41,177 bases of DNA from Asterionellopsis glacialis (GCA_014885115.2 WKLE02000728.1:5637-46813), one strand, 5' to 3'; shown: positions 8,574-20,789, counted from the first letter of the stretch. Program-made: numbers and translations. The notes: generated by a model from the letters alone, not told the origin.

Positions 8574-11500
8574 TTAAACGAGCTCAAAATTATCCTCGGA
8601 GTCTTCCTGGTAAGTTAGATCATATTTAGTGGAAACTAAAAGCTCTTTTGACAATTCATCACACAGTCCAGCCTTTCCTTTTTGTATTAATTGACTTTGA
8701 CACAACGAGACACAATCTGTTGCTTTTAGTCTACCATCATCTTGTATAGCAGGTTTGCTGTACATTCGCAACAACAGACTGCTCGTGACTACACTAACCG
8801 AACTGAATGCCATCATCAAACCAGCAAATTCGGGTGGAAGTCTCCAATTCGTAAGAGGGTACAACGCACCAGCTGCAAACGGAAGTGCAAACAAATTGTA
8901 ACCCAAGGCCCAGACAAAGTTCAAGCGAATTCTATGAAATACAGTTCTTGAAAGGTGCAACGCAACAACTACATCGTGTAATGACGATCGTACCAAGACA
9001 ACATCAGCTGCTTCAACTGCAACTTCGGTTCCAGCACCAATAGCAACACCTACGTCAGCTCTTGCCAGTGCAATTGAATCATTGATGCCATCTCCCACAA
9101 CAGCAACCAGACCGCCTTGATGGTGTCTCCCTTGATCGTCTTTATTGGTTTTCTGACGAATTTTCGATATTCTTGTTTGAGGTCGTTCCCTCTTCTGTAA
9201 TCTAGTTACCAAGTCTGCTTTACCTTCGGGCTTTACACCTGCACAAACATTTTCTTTGTCGATGCCTACTTGTTTGGCTACAGCAATGGCTGTTGCCTCA
9301 TGGTCACCGGTGCACATCCAAACATCTACTCCAATTCGTTTCAGGGCCAAAACGGTGGATCGAGCTTCGTCTACGATAGGATCCACAATTCCAATGACAG
9401 CGATAACTTGTCGACTGTAGTCATTCCCATCAGCATCTTGCTTCTGAATACTGTCTTGTTCTGATATGACACTGACATAAATGCCTACTTGCCCTCGCTG
9501 TCGAAGTTCCATTACTTCTGAATCACCTACGAAGTTTGTCTGTGTTGAATGCTGTGTCAGTTTGTCGTTATTCGTTGCTAGTGATTCCTCCCTGGACGTT
9601 TTAGAAAGGGCACCGGGTGGTTCATTCACAAAGGCTTTTGTACCGACTCGAACACGCCATTTACCCCAAGATTCTTCTTGGATAAGACTTTCAACACCTA
9701 ATCCAGGGATAACTTGGAATTCACTTACACGAACACCATCTTGAGAACATGTGAAGTCTCCACCCCACAATCCTTGAGCAGCTGTTACGATTGCCTTAGC
9801 AAGAGGATGTTCACTTTGTTTTTCAGCACATGCTGCCAACCATAATGCAACACGATCCTTTGGTACATTCGGTGGCAAATTTTGTAGGATTAGTGGTTGC
9901 CTTTGTTGACCGTTGCCATTGCTGTCCTTGCCTTTAATATCTAGAAAATCCACAACGTCTCCCAAAACTGCCCTTCCAGTCGTAATTGTTCCTGTCTTAT
10001 CTAAAATCACGGTATCAACACCATGCGCACCTTCCAAAACAGCTCCACCCTTGATTAACAGTCCATGCGTTGCGCCTACACCAGTACCAACCATTCTGTG
10101 AAGTATGGTAAAAAGGGGGGACGAGAGTTTAGATGGATTAAAAAGAATAGAAAGATGGAAAGAGTCGTGTTGAAGGATTGGTCCCTCTCAACAAAGGCGC
10201 GAAAAGATGACGGATCAATTAAGTTGGATTGATTGATATAAACCATGAGGTTGAACTTACACTGCCGTTGGTGTTGCCAAACCCAGAGCACACGGACATG
10301 CAACAACAATAACACTAATAGCTGAGGTAAGAGCCAGGAAGAATCGTTCTTCTAAATCAGCTTCTTGATCAAATATCATCCATCCAAGAAATGTCAATGC
10401 TGACAAAAAGAGGACAGTGGGTGCAAAGACACATGCAATTGCATCTGCTTGTGCTTGTATTGGGGCACGCGAACTTTGTGCTTCTTCAATGAGTCGTACG
10501 ATTTTGGCCAAAGCTGTACCTCCACCTGTTGCTGTAACACGAATAACCAATGCTGATAATTGATTTACTGTTGATCCAAAAACGACATCACCAATTTTCT
10601 TACCCACAGGAAAGGGTTCACCGGAAAAGGCTGACTCATCGATATAGGACCGCCCTAAATCCTTGTCAGATGTTGCCACTAATAAACCATCAGCTGGTAT
10701 CCTTGCACCAGGTAAAACCAACAAACAATCACCAACTTGTGCATCCGTTGCATTGATATCTTCTGTTTCCAAAGATGATATGTCTTGTAAATACTGATCT
10801 TCCATTGATGCGCTCGCTAATGGTGGAACTAGGACTCTGGACGCTGTTGACGGTTGTAGTTCCATAAGTTTTTGCAATGCTGTTGCCGTTTTACCCTTGG
10901 CATAGGCTTCCAAAAATTTTCCAAGTGTCACGAATGTTATAAGCATAGCACTTGTTTCAAATGTTGGATGTAAGCTTGTATTTGTAATTCCAGCAAGCTG
11001 TAACAAGAATACGGATAGTGAATACATATACGATGCCGTTGTACCCATGACAACTAAAAAATCCATCCCCAACACACGTCCATTCGTCCATGATTTGTAG
11101 GCTGCAACATAATATCGTTTACCAACCCAAAATTGTACAGGTGTTGTCAATAGCAGCATTATATATTCTTCTACTGTTGGTTGTTTGATTGGATCTAGAC
11201 CATCATGGTGACTGCTACTTCCAGTAGTGGTATAATGTAAAGCTGCAACTGGTATTGTAAATAACAAGGAGCATGCCAATAATCGTCTCCACGTATGCAA
11301 TTCATTGACACGAGCATTTTCTAATCGTGCTGCATTTTCAGCCAGTGAAATACCATCAATTTCAGAATTACCTGGTGCAATCAACTGTAATAATTCACAA
11401 TCATAACCACTTGCCTTTACAGATGCAACACAAGCTTGTGCTATTCTATCGGGCTGTGTCATCATCTTTGTAGAACTACCATTAGTAGCTGAAGAATCGT

Positions 11501-12134
11501 CAACTTCAAATTGTGCACGTGCACGATTTACAGCTAATGTAACAGTTGCGCGTTCTACACCCTCAACAGCCAATAAGGCACGTTCTACACGTCCAGTACA
11601 TACAGCACAACTCATCCCACCAACTTGAAAGGATGCACCGTACGTACCACTTTGTGCTAGTGATTCATCTTGTTTGGCTTCTTGTTCCAACAAAAGATCT
11701 TGTTGTAGCTGTTGGAATTCTGCGTCAAAAGTTCCTGCATGTTCTGGTTGTTCTTCCACTTGTGTATCCCATTCTTCCTTGGTCATCAATTCTGCATCAA
11801 AACCTATGCATTCAATAGCATCAATAGCTTCTTCTTGGAATCGTTTAATTAATATAGCTTCATCTTCCTTGTGTTCGATGGCATCGTCAGTAGTTGTCGT
11901 AGTTCCTTTTTTAGAACAATACGATTCTAGCGTTGCAGTGACAGTTGCTCGACTCATAGCAAATGATGATTTGGCAGATACAACTCCAGGTAAGTCAAGT
12001 AATGCATTTCTTACGGTTGTACCACAATTTTTTTGACACATCATTCCTGTAACTTTCATGTACACAGAGTATTCCTGTGGTAACGTAGAACCGTACATAT
12101 TTTCAAGGCTGCTGTTGCTACTAGCATTAATCAT
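8574..12134 (-). CDS. Cu+-transporting P1B-type ATPase with two N-terminal metal-binding domains
   Basis: Exons 12134-10261 and 10095-8574; the 165-bp intron (gtaagt...cacag) splits the Val codon after CPCALGLATPTA. 1131 aa. HMA domain 1 has GMMCQKNC (C33, C37: three residues between the cysteines), HMA domain 2 the canonical GMSCAVC (C176, C179). The transmembrane Cu site CPC is at 613-615, phosphorylation motif DKTGT at 657, SEHPLA around 719-724, GDGIND hinge 959-964, and MxxSS in the last membrane helix. The actuator loop reads SGE rather than TGE. It would pump Cu+ out of the cytosol, into the secretory pathway or plastid envelope; location is not decidable, as no clear transit peptide is seen. 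Two decayed pieces of this gene lie downstream on the opposite strand. Confidence 0.93.
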
Positions 12135-13952
12135 TTCACTTTGTTGTTTCTTTAGAAGATTTCTCTTTTTAAATATTGTTGAGTGTCAGAAACTTGGAGT
12201 TACTGCAACTGCTGTCTAATAAGATTTATCCTTACTTTTGTCGCCTTTTTTCAAGATTTTCTATTCTACCTGCACGAGTACAGTCAGTAGAGAGAGAAGT
12301 CAGGAAGTGCGTATGATCAACAATATTGATATCACGAGAGCAAGAAACACAGGTCTAGAAGAAGGGAGGTCGGGGTATGAAATGATAATGATAATGGATA
12401 CGGGTTCTGCAACAAGAGAGGGTGTCTTATTTGGATCGCATTGATTATTATATGGTAGCCACGATCGGGTTCCCCCCACTGACTGTTGACGTTACAGGAG
12501 ATTATCCTAGAGTGCTTTTCAGTACCTTTGACTACGGTACATTGTTGGTGTGACTCCTGACCTGCATGACCGATGGTATGATCTAATATTTTTTCTTCGC
12601 GCTTCCTACTACTCAGGCTGCGGAGGCACTTTTCCACTATCCAAATCAAAATTATACACAATATTATATAGACTTCTAATAAACATAGTAAAAACTTATG
12701 AATATACAACATAATGTATATTTTATCATAGAAAAGACACACCTATAAAAATAAAATAAGATTGAAAACTTGATAATAAGTTTCTATTACGTACTTTGGA
12801 TAGAAATAAATACCCATAGCATTCCGATAGTACACGTCAGGTGATAAATGATAATACGTCAAATTTTCGAAGAGTCTCTTCAAAAATTCAATATTTTTTT
12901 TTTAAATACAAAAAGACCGGCACTCGGTCATAGGGACTAGTTTGCTAGTCTAGAGAAAAAAACAATGGTACGATTGAGTCTAAACTTTTCTTTCTCAACA
13001 ATATCAATCACATGACACATGATGCACAAAGAACAGGAAGCATACATGCAAAGCCTTTTAATCCCATGATCAGACTATGCAATACACTTTACGATAACGA
13101 TACTCTATCACATTGATAGTGCTTGTTCGATTTCGAATGTTCTGCCACTAGAAACAGTGAGATAAAATAATTGTAAACTCTCTTTTGTGCACTCTTTCAA
13201 ATAAAACATATCTTTGTTACGCAGCTCGCTTGGAGATGTGCAACCTTGGAATTCCAAAATTCTTTTCTACTAATGCATCATTTATTATCCACATGATGTT
13301 GATATTAGCTTTGAAATAATACTGTTCACCATGCTTGAACACGAGAAATTCTAAAGAAGAGATTAGCTTCAGAAACATTAGGGTATCTTCAATGTCATCA
13401 AACTCAACTTTCTTTCTATTTTTTTATTTTTAGATTAAAGATTCAAAGACAAACAGCGACATCATAACAATAAACCACGCATAAAATTCTCAAAGCAAAC
13501 ATCAAAACAAAAAAACCTTTACTATAAACAGACTTCTAGAGGGGAAAATGGAATATTCTACATTATTACGTTTCTAGGAACCTACCTTCCCTCAAGTTGC
13601 AGAAGGATACGAACAAGATGAATACACAACAAAGTCTAGTTGGTAGATAAAAAAATTCACCATATTCTGCCCTACAATAATAAACAGCAAGATAGACATG
13701 AAAACAGTAGATCAAGACAATAAAACAAAATGGATTGCAATTTCAGAAGCAAAGTTTTGTTTCAAAAAAGGTATTGCGTATACTACTGTATTATGGTATT
13801 GTTCTATTTGTGGGAAAGGCTGCTCAACAGCTGTTTATATGAGTTTGATTTTTTTTTTTTTTTCCGACCCTTCGTTGTATACATGGATGTTACACAGATA
13901 TGTAGTATAAAATTTCCCGATGAATCTTTGTTCATGTGTGTTTTGTTGTACT
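12135..13952. other. 1.8-kb AT-rich intergenic stretch without recognisable gene
   Basis: The first ~200 bp should hold the ATPase promoter; the rest is the downstream flank of the 385-aa gene at 13953. I find only short, non-conserved frames, homopolymer tracts and no tRNA-like cloverleaf. A frame at 12332-12742 (minus) has no protein-like motif and is treated as chance. Confidence 0.5.
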
Positions 13953-15110
13953 TTACGAAAACAACCACCCTTTCTTACTGGTGTTGTTGTTGTTGTTGTT
14001 GTTAGTGTCATTACCGCTGCTACTACTTCCATTTGCTTTGGTACCATTGATATCTTTAGAATCCATCATTGTCGACTTTTTTTCATTCTTGTTCTTTTCT
14101 GTAAATCTGGATATTTTATCTTCATTGACCAACATTTCATTTGCTGCAGCTTCGAATGATACGCTTACAGAATGTTGTTTCACTGTAGAAGAGTCATCAC
14201 TATCCTTTCGACTTGCAATGAATGTTTTAATAAATTTTGTCAAGACACGTATGGCACCACCCAAAACATAAGATGCTGTAACAACACCTGCCAAGATGGA
14301 TGTCGTTACAGCTGTACGGAATCGTACCTTACTTTTCTTATCCGGTACTTGTGGAACAGCAGTGGTGATACTACCATCTTCACCAACTGTTTCCAATGCT
14401 TTGGCATCAAAGATACCATCTTCGTCGTCATCATCATCAAATGGATTTGTTTCGGTAGTGACAGTTTCCAACTTGGCGTACACTTGACGAAACACCGCTG
14501 GTAAAAGTACAAAGAAACCACGGTAGGCACGATAGGTCATAAACAACGTGAAAAGTATACATGATTGTACACTATACAAAATCGTCTTGACTTTATCATC
14601 CTTGAAGGATGAAGCCTTTTCGCGTGCTTCTAATGCCATTGGTTTTAACATTTGTCCTGCCTCATCGATCTTACGAAATAAGGATTGTGACAAGGTAGAA
14701 GAACCTTTGCTGTACACTTCGGGCATGGCAATGTTGCTGTCGTCATCTTTATTTTGGGGTTGTTGTTCTTGTTGTCCACTCTCTTCTTCTTGGGACGAAG
14801 AAGATGATGATTCATCATTTTCTTTGGGAATCATATGTAATATATGTGAATACCCAGCATTACTAGATCCAGTAGGAGTAGAACTCATTGATGCACTCAT
14901 GGAGGCACTCCTGTAACTATCAGGATATGTGGATGTTAAAACAACTTTTTTTCGTCGAAACAATGGACTATTTTTGGCGGCATTTAATGGAGACGTAGCA
15001 GGACTGTGACGACTACCAACAGTATTAAGGCCTTCACATGTACTTGTTGACAAAGCAAGAAGTACAATTGCAGTTGCAGCATCTTTCCAATATTGTTGTG
15101 TCATTCTCAT
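13953..15110 (-). CDS. Hypothetical secretory/plastid membrane protein, Ser/Asn-rich
   Basis: 385 aa, single exon, family not recognised. Residues 1-28 form a hydrophobic signal sequence. A Ser/Gln/Glu low-complexity region follows (about 95-125). Two hydrophobic segments are visible: TILYSVQSCILFTLFMTY (about 183-200) with the adjacent FFVLLPAVF, and TSILAGVVTASYVLGGAI (about 270-290). The tail is Ser/Asn-rich with an Asn run encoded by a GTT/AAC trinucleotide tract near 13980-14000. The bipartite look of the N-terminus fits a plastid envelope or thylakoid membrane protein, but the +1 residue is not the usual Phe, so this is tentative. Confidence 0.7.
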   Translation of the reverse strand: MRMTQQYWKDAATAIVLLALSTSTCEGLNTVGSRHSPATSPLNAAKNSPLFRRKKVVLTSTYPDSYRSASMSASMSSTPTGSSNAGYSHILHMIPKENDESSSSSSQEEESGQQEQQPQNKDDDSNIAMPEVYSKGSSTLSQSLFRKIDEAGQMLKPMALEAREKASSFKDDKVKTILYSVQSCILFTLFMTYRAYRGFFVLLPAVFRQVYAKLETVTTETNPFDDDDDEDGIFDAKALETVGEDGSITTAVPQVPDKKSKVRFRTAVTTSILAGVVTASYVLGGAIRVLTKFIKTFIASRKDSDDSSTVKQHSVSVSFEAAANEMLVNEDKISRFTEKNKNEKKSTMMDSKDINGTKANGSSSSGNDTNNNNNNNTSKKGWLFS

Positions 15111-16196
15111 CTTTCTCTCCTTCTCCCTTTTTTCGATTTTAATTCCTTTGGTGTGTAATTTCGAATAACCGTCTATAATGAGAATTCTCGATTATCTGTT
15201 TCAGTCTTGTGAAACGATTAAGTTGTCAAAGGGGATATTGAGGAGCAAGATTCAATATGTTTCCAAGTCTCTTCTTTGGCGTCCTGAAATGTTCTAGTTC
15301 AAGATGTGAACAAAGTAATTGATTGATGGATAGCAAAGGATACTATGTTCGGTATACGAGTATCCGTTATACTTTCTCTTTCGTGAAAAGAGAAGAGGTC
15401 AGAATTCCCAGTGTATCTGATGTAGGACTTCATACTGTTTCCACGACCTCTATGTACAGTATTTTTTCGCGCATTTTTTTCTTCTTTTATTTCGTATGTT
15501 ACGTCGTCAGCAACACATGATGTGTATCAGATCTTCAACTTTGCAGTTTTAGAGCCTTGCCAGCCCAGAACAGCTGTTTTGACATTTTTTTACGTTTTAG
15601 GCTGACGTTCACGTTCGGACATGTCCAGATGAATCTGACCACTGCTTTTTAGAAACGGCAGACGGCCAGGCCCAAACAGGAATGGTCTGTCCTTGTGACA
15701 ATTTCCACGTGTCATGGCGAAAGCATTACGTCATCAGAGTTCGCACCGGACGAACTCAAATCTCGCCGACACATCTTTATTTTTGGACTTGTGCGTCTGT
15801 TCCTGTGACCCAAAGAAAGATTGAGATTTTTGTGGATTCGCTTCTCGGAACGCCCCTCTCAACGCACGTGGTTGCACGTTCCGCACCCCATCAATCAGAT
15901 CTGCGCTATTTTTTCAATGACTTGCAGAGTCTAAAATTACAACATCATCCAAGTTTTTTGGGGGGTGCAATATTAATGCACGTATCGGGTATCGGGATCT
16001 ATTCCCATCATCGTTCAATAACAAGAAGTGAGCAATACAAAAGCGACAGTTGACAGACAGCGACTTGTAGCAAGTATTTACTTGCTGTTGAGAGTTGAGA
16101 GAGAACCTTGCTATAATTAATCGATTTTTGTGTGGACCAGTCTACATCAATTCAAAAGAACAAATCTCGCTTATAGGTTCGAACACTGGAAAAAAA
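15111..16196. promoter_or_regulatory. Divergent promoter region with bZIP-like core sites
   Basis: The 1.1-kb spacer between two divergent starts is more GC-rich than the other spacers. It contains TGACGT at 15603-15608, ACGTCAT at 15729-15735 and two CACGTG palindromes at 15706-15711 and 15865-15870. These are core words for bZIP/bHLH factors; TGACGT-type cis elements are known from CO2/cAMP-responsive diatom promoters. Function here is inferred from words only. An open frame at 15682-16053 has no protein-like features. Confidence 0.35.
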
Positions 16197-17713
16197 ATGA
16201 AGTATCTTTCATCATCAGTGGCAATCACAATTGCCTATTATTGCATGGCTCTACTTGCCCAATGCAGTACACGTAGAACAGTAGTATCTGCAGCTGTCAC
16301 ATCCTCAGCACAATTACGATCCCCCAAAACTAGCAGTAATAATAATAAGTACGATTCAAATGATATGTTGGATGATGAACAAACAAAAGAAAAGCTATCC
16401 AACTCGTGGTTTGTAGGGAATGGACGTGAATTTGATTTATTCGATACACGAGCAGGTGATCAACAACAAGAGCAAAGTCAAAATCAAAATGATCATCAAA
16501 ACATTAGTACAAAGCAACAATCACGATCACGTACAAGTCCTCCCCGTTATTATTCATCGGTATATGGTGGAGCATCAAATATGTATTCATCCTCCATTCC
16601 ATCATCATCACGACGATATAGATCATCTACATCATCGTCTTCATCCTCCTCCAATGATAGGAATAATAACTTATTTCAAAAAACACAAAATTGGTGGTCC
16701 AACAAGGTAGCACCGGGAATTAAAAATTGGCCCAAATTACAAATTCGTGTCGAACCTACCACAACCATTAAAATTCGGAAAACCTTCCGTCCATTGAAAA
16801 CTATCGTTCGGTTAGGGGCTGACTTTAATACACAATTGGGTGTATGGCAATTTAAATCAAGTTGGGAAGATGATATTATTGGTGGTAAATTAACTTTGAA
16901 CGGTCGTGAATTGCAAATGACTAAATCATGGCAATTGAGTGTAGGTACGTACATCAGATGATAGTGCAGGCATAAACTTGAGTAACGAAACGAGTAAATG
17001 GAGAAGAAACGTACGGTACCTGTGAGAACTCTGCTTTAGATGGTCATGGTCAAAAGAATGTAGGGCTGGGTTTGGGTGAAGCATGCCAATCCAAGAATCC
17101 TCTAAAGAGAAGGAAGGATTATAAATGTAGCTGTAAAGGACGATAAAACGTTGGTGTGCACGGAGGAGAAATCGTTTAGAACGCATACTCATGCGCATAA
17201 GTGCTACTAAAGGGGGATGAACACAATGAAGAGCCAAACCATGTCAGAGCTGACTCTCACCATGTGAATGCCAACGATTGAAACAGGGACTTTTTCTCGT
17301 CACAATCTCTTTCGTGTGATCATGACAAGTCGAATTGATATGATACGCTTTCTCTAACATTCTTTTCTTAATTTCTGACTGAACTCTCTTTCCTCCCTGT
17401 CATAGGTGCCATGGAAGATTTAGTAACAAGATTGCGATTTCGTGCAGCTGTTGATTTGGGTACAATGAAGGCATATGCACGTGTTGGATTCCGTACCGAA
17501 CGGTTGAGTCCTATAAGTTTTACAGAAGGATTCACCATTGTGAAACGTTTGCCTATTGTAGGAAAGGACGGAAAAACAAAATTAGAAGTAAAGGCCAACT
17601 TTGCATTACCTGAGCCTGAAATTGAATACAGTACAGAAAATCAACGTTCCATGGTGGGTATGGGTGATATTGAAGTAAATATTGAAGAATTAAATCTAGT
17701 GTTGGACTATTAA
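16197..17713 (+). CDS. Hypothetical secretory/plastid protein with beta-rich C-terminal domain
   Basis: Exons 16197-16944 and 17406-17713; the 461-bp intron starts gtacgt and ends catag, restoring QLSVGAMEDLVTR. 351 aa. A signal peptide (MKYLSSSVAITIAYYCMALL) leads into a Ser/Asn/Gln low-complexity region, then a domain from about residue 165 of alternating short polar/apolar segments (LQIRVEPTTTIKIRKTFRP, LGADFNTQLGVWQFKSSW, LRFRAAVDLG), which looks like an antiparallel beta sheet or barrel. Such layouts occur in plastid-envelope proteins, but I do not recognise the family. An upstream in-frame ATG at 16095 would bury the signal peptide, so 16197 is preferred. Confidence 0.7.
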
Positions 17714-18420
17714 TTAACAAATTAAATAATTCACCAACACCAGAGGAAATCGCATATTATAGACTAAGATTTGTTCTTTGGCGAAATCCCAGAAAAAATG
17801 AGAGAATCGAAAAGGAACCAGAAAGCCTCAAACATTTAAATTTGAAAACAAGATGAACGAAGCAACAAATGCTCTTTGGTAGCGCTTCCAAGAATATCTG
17901 CCATATAACTCGCGCCATTACATACACCACAAATATATATATAATAATATTACACAATGGATTTACTTCAAGCATGAACTGTCAGCCTTCCAAGTTGTCA
18001 CTGTTTTCCATCCATTTCTTATAGAGTTGCATCTAGAGAAACCCCGGATCCAACTGGTACAACGTAGTCAACAGCGCCTGCATCAGCCACAGCTAGGTCT
18101 GTACCGGTACGTAAGAAGTCCTAACCCGAATAGTTTTGCAGATCTGGTACTAGAGTAGTACCGGGTACGACTATTGCGTGTGATAGCATAGATATGATGG
18201 CAGATCGGGTTCTTTTTGATCTGCTTGATGTTGTTCACCCGGATATTTTGTTTACCGTACTGCATCGGCATTGCATCACCTATGTTTTCTTGTCTTGTCG
18301 ACCTCCGAGTTCTTTCTCAATGTTGCACAACAGCCACTAATTTCAACAGCATATTAGCTATTTCCAATACTATACGAACAAAGCTGATCAAAGAAACGAA
18401 AACTAGAAGTGTAATACAAG
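17714..18420. other. Intergenic region, GTAC-rich in part
   Basis: No gene recognised. Between about 18050 and 18170 the words GGTAC/GTACC recur (for example CTGTACCGGTACG and AGTAGTACCGGGTACG), similar in style to the much denser cluster near 25 kb. The 3' part should carry the promoter of the flavin-reductase-like gene. Confidence 0.4.
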
Positions 18421-19492
18421 ATGCATTTCCGAGTTCCTTTCCAACTGATGACAACGACACCATCAACATCTTGCTCGATGCTGCTGCTTCTAGTAATCAT
18501 GTTACGTGTCAGTCATTCAGCTGCTGCGGCCGCTACTACTAATGCTGCCAGTATTGCATCAGCATCATTGTTTCAAACACATTTCAAAACCAACAATGTC
18601 CGCAATAGAAGTAGTAGTGTGGCTTTTGCTTCACCCTCGATTCCACCGCCTCCACCCATATCTATGCCAGTTTGGTCACTTAGCAGCCCTCTACTAGTAT
18701 CAGACAATAGTAAACTGCCTGATGTTGGAGTAACAACAAAATCAACAACGTCCATGAATATTGTAACGTTTGCAACACCTGTATCTGTAGCACCTCCAAA
18801 ATTATGGGCTATATCCCTGTACAAAAATACATTGACAAGAGATGCATTTTGTTCATCAGGTATTGGAATATTGCAATTATTGAACCCTCAACAAAAATCA
18901 TTAGTACCACTTTTAGGAAAACGCAGTGGTCATGAAGAAGGATATTCCAAAAGTGATGAATGTGAGAGCGTGGGATACAAATGGGTTACAGGTAATGGGT
19001 GTAATCTTTTAATGATGGATAACGATGGAGACGCATCAACATCGTCGTCCATTATTTCGAAGGAAGATAGGAGGTACGTGACGACCATGCTGCATAACAT
19101 ACTAGCTTTGATTCCAGTGAGTACCCTGTCTTGACATCTCACAATATGTGTCTACATCTATTTTCGTGGATGCATCCCTTTCGTTTTTCCTCTCAAACTT
19201 TTGAAATCGGAAACTGTATTTGAAAAATTAAAGTGCTTTGGAATCTATACAATTAATACCTGAATGTGCTACATACATATTGGTGAAGCTTTTGCCACAA
19301 CCAATGATAGACGCAGGTGATCATGAAATAGGTTTGTGTGAAGTATTAGGTACGGGTAAATGGGATGATACAGCCAAACAAGTTATACTTCAAAAATCGC
19401 CAAATGGACAATCAGAACCCATGGCACCAACACCATTGGACGAAACATCTGCACTGTATACATCTCTTTTACGGAAGGAGGGAATTATATAA
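18421..19492 (+). CDS. Flavin-reductase-like (FMN-binding split-barrel) protein, plastid/secretory targeted
   Basis: Exons 18421-19073 and 19234-19492. The donor is AG-gtacgt at 19074 (reading on past it gives a false stop near 19134), and the only usable acceptor is aaag at 19233; joining is in phase (KEDRS-ALESIQL). 303 aa. The N-terminus has a signal peptide and a VAFASP-type transit motif. The mature region shows NIVTFATPVSV, LWAISLYKNTLT and VPLLGKRSG, and the C-terminal half AGDHEIGLCEV and ALYTSLLRKEG, matching the strand-rich pattern of flavin_reduct-domain proteins from algae and plants, which bind FMN. Catalysis and partner are unknown. Family call is from motif memory, so moderate. 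Confidence 0.65.
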
Positions 19493-19919
19493 AACAATAG
19501 GGAAAAAAGTATCAAACTATGCTTGTGGAATACAAATAGTGGAGCGAATCATATAACTGGTACCGTAAATATTCGACACGAATTTCTTTTTTTGTCGGAT
19601 AAAAAAATCTTTTCCCATCTATAGAACCTTGGGGTAGTTAATTGCTAATGTATGCATCAACGTACAGGAAACACACAAACAAGTAAATTCAGAGCTATTT
19701 TGCAAAAGCTATTAGACATCAACAAGCTTTCCTTTGGAAACATATTTTACCAAAAAAAAACATCGTGTATTCCGCAGCTTTTCGTTCTTGTGAAATAGTC
19801 AGGCATCTTCAAGTGTATAATTACCTATACGTGTATTTTGCTCATCTAAATAGGTACGAGTACATACAAATACAAAACCTGGTATAAATGATTCTTGAGG
19901 CAGCACCGAAGCTAAATGT
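19493..19919. other. Convergent 3' spacer
   Basis: Lies between two convergent genes. It holds only 3' flanks and A/T tracts; a frame overlapping 19799-20035 on the minus strand is a shadow of the multi-pass protein gene. Confidence 0.5.
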
Positions 19920-20774
19920 TTACTGGGGCAAGCCTTTAAATTCGTTCGTGCCATCTGCAACAACAATTGCATCAATATTCTTATCCTTCTTGCTTTGCGT
20001 TTGCATTTCAATACAACGCTTTCTGATGCTTTCATGAATTGTCAAACTGTACAATTGAAGAAGTGTAAATACGAAAGCAAAGATCAGCTGGATAATTGCT
20101 TGCCACATCACAAGATGCTCCCATGTGGTAGCTAAAGCCGCTAGAATCCATGCTAACTGCACAGGTCTAGAGAGACCCATCAAATACATTCCACCTTTGA
20201 TGAGTCGCGGTGTAACATTTTTCTCTGGATATAAACGATACATGACAAGACCAATGAAAGTAAGCGATTCATACACGATGAAGTAAAGCAAAGGGTATGC
20301 CCCCTTCACAAACGCCGTTTCAGGAAATAAGCAACCAAGAATTACATTGCTGGAGGCACACATGTGATGGGCTACGACAAGTGGTCGAAGATGACGATAC
20401 CTAGTAGCAATTTCAACTAGGTACATTACAATAATGCACACTCCCATTGTCCCATAGACTCTATATTTGATACTGAGCGATTCTAAGTCTTGCTTTTGAA
20501 AACTTGTACTCAAAAACAAATATGTGTATGGAACAAAAAAGAGTGAAAGCATGAGTGCCTCGATGGTATGTTGAGTAACAGTCAGCTGTGTTTCTTCCTT
20601 AAGTTCGTTGTAGCAGGTTTGGAATTTTCTCATCAATAATTGATGAATGAAATTGTATGAAACACAAATGATCAATATGCAAGACAATATGGTTCCATAT
20701 ACATAATTATTAAAAAGACTCTTTCCGTAATCAAGTGGCACAGGTTGAGAAAAGACTTCAAGGCTCCAAGTCAT
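19920..20774 (-). CDS. Multi-pass membrane protein, TLC-domain-like
   Basis: 284 aa, one exon, about seven hydrophobic segments (roughly 24-46, 72-92, 105-125, 130-150, 155-180, 195-220, 225-250). The segment RYRHLRPLVVAHHMCASSN places an HH pair at the start of a membrane helix, as in TLC (TRAM-LAG1-CLN8) proteins, which sense or synthesise lipids in the ER. The full catalytic ceramide-synthase motif is not visible, so the TLC call is tentative and enzymatic activity is not claimed. The C-terminus is polar and lysine-rich. A direct repeat sits just upstream of the start. Confidence 0.65.
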   Translation of the reverse strand: MTWSLEVFSQPVPLDYGKSLFNNYVYGTILSCILIICVSYNFIHQLLMRKFQTCYNELKEETQLTVTQHTIEALMLSLFFVPYTYLFLSTSFQKQDLESLSIKYRVYGTMGVCIIVMYLVEIATRYRHLRPLVVAHHMCASSNVILGCLFPETAFVKGAYPLLYFIVYESLTFIGLVMYRLYPEKNVTPRLIKGGMYLMGLSRPVQLAWILAALATTWEHLVMWQAIIQLIFAFVFTLLQLYSLTIHESIRKRCIEMQTQSKKDKNIDAIVVADGTNEFKGLPQ

Positions 20775-20789
20775 GATTTCGTTTTTTTT

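Noticed and set aside
12332..12742. 136-aa minus frame upstream of the ATPase gene
   Set aside because: Irregular composition, no recognisable motif, no convincing start context.
15682..16053. 123-aa frame in the divergent spacer
   Set aside because: No domain, signal or composition typical of a protein; the region fits a promoter better.
16165..16190. tRNA B-box-like GGTTCGAACAC
   Set aside because: No cloverleaf or A-box partner at the right distance; it lies directly before a start codon.
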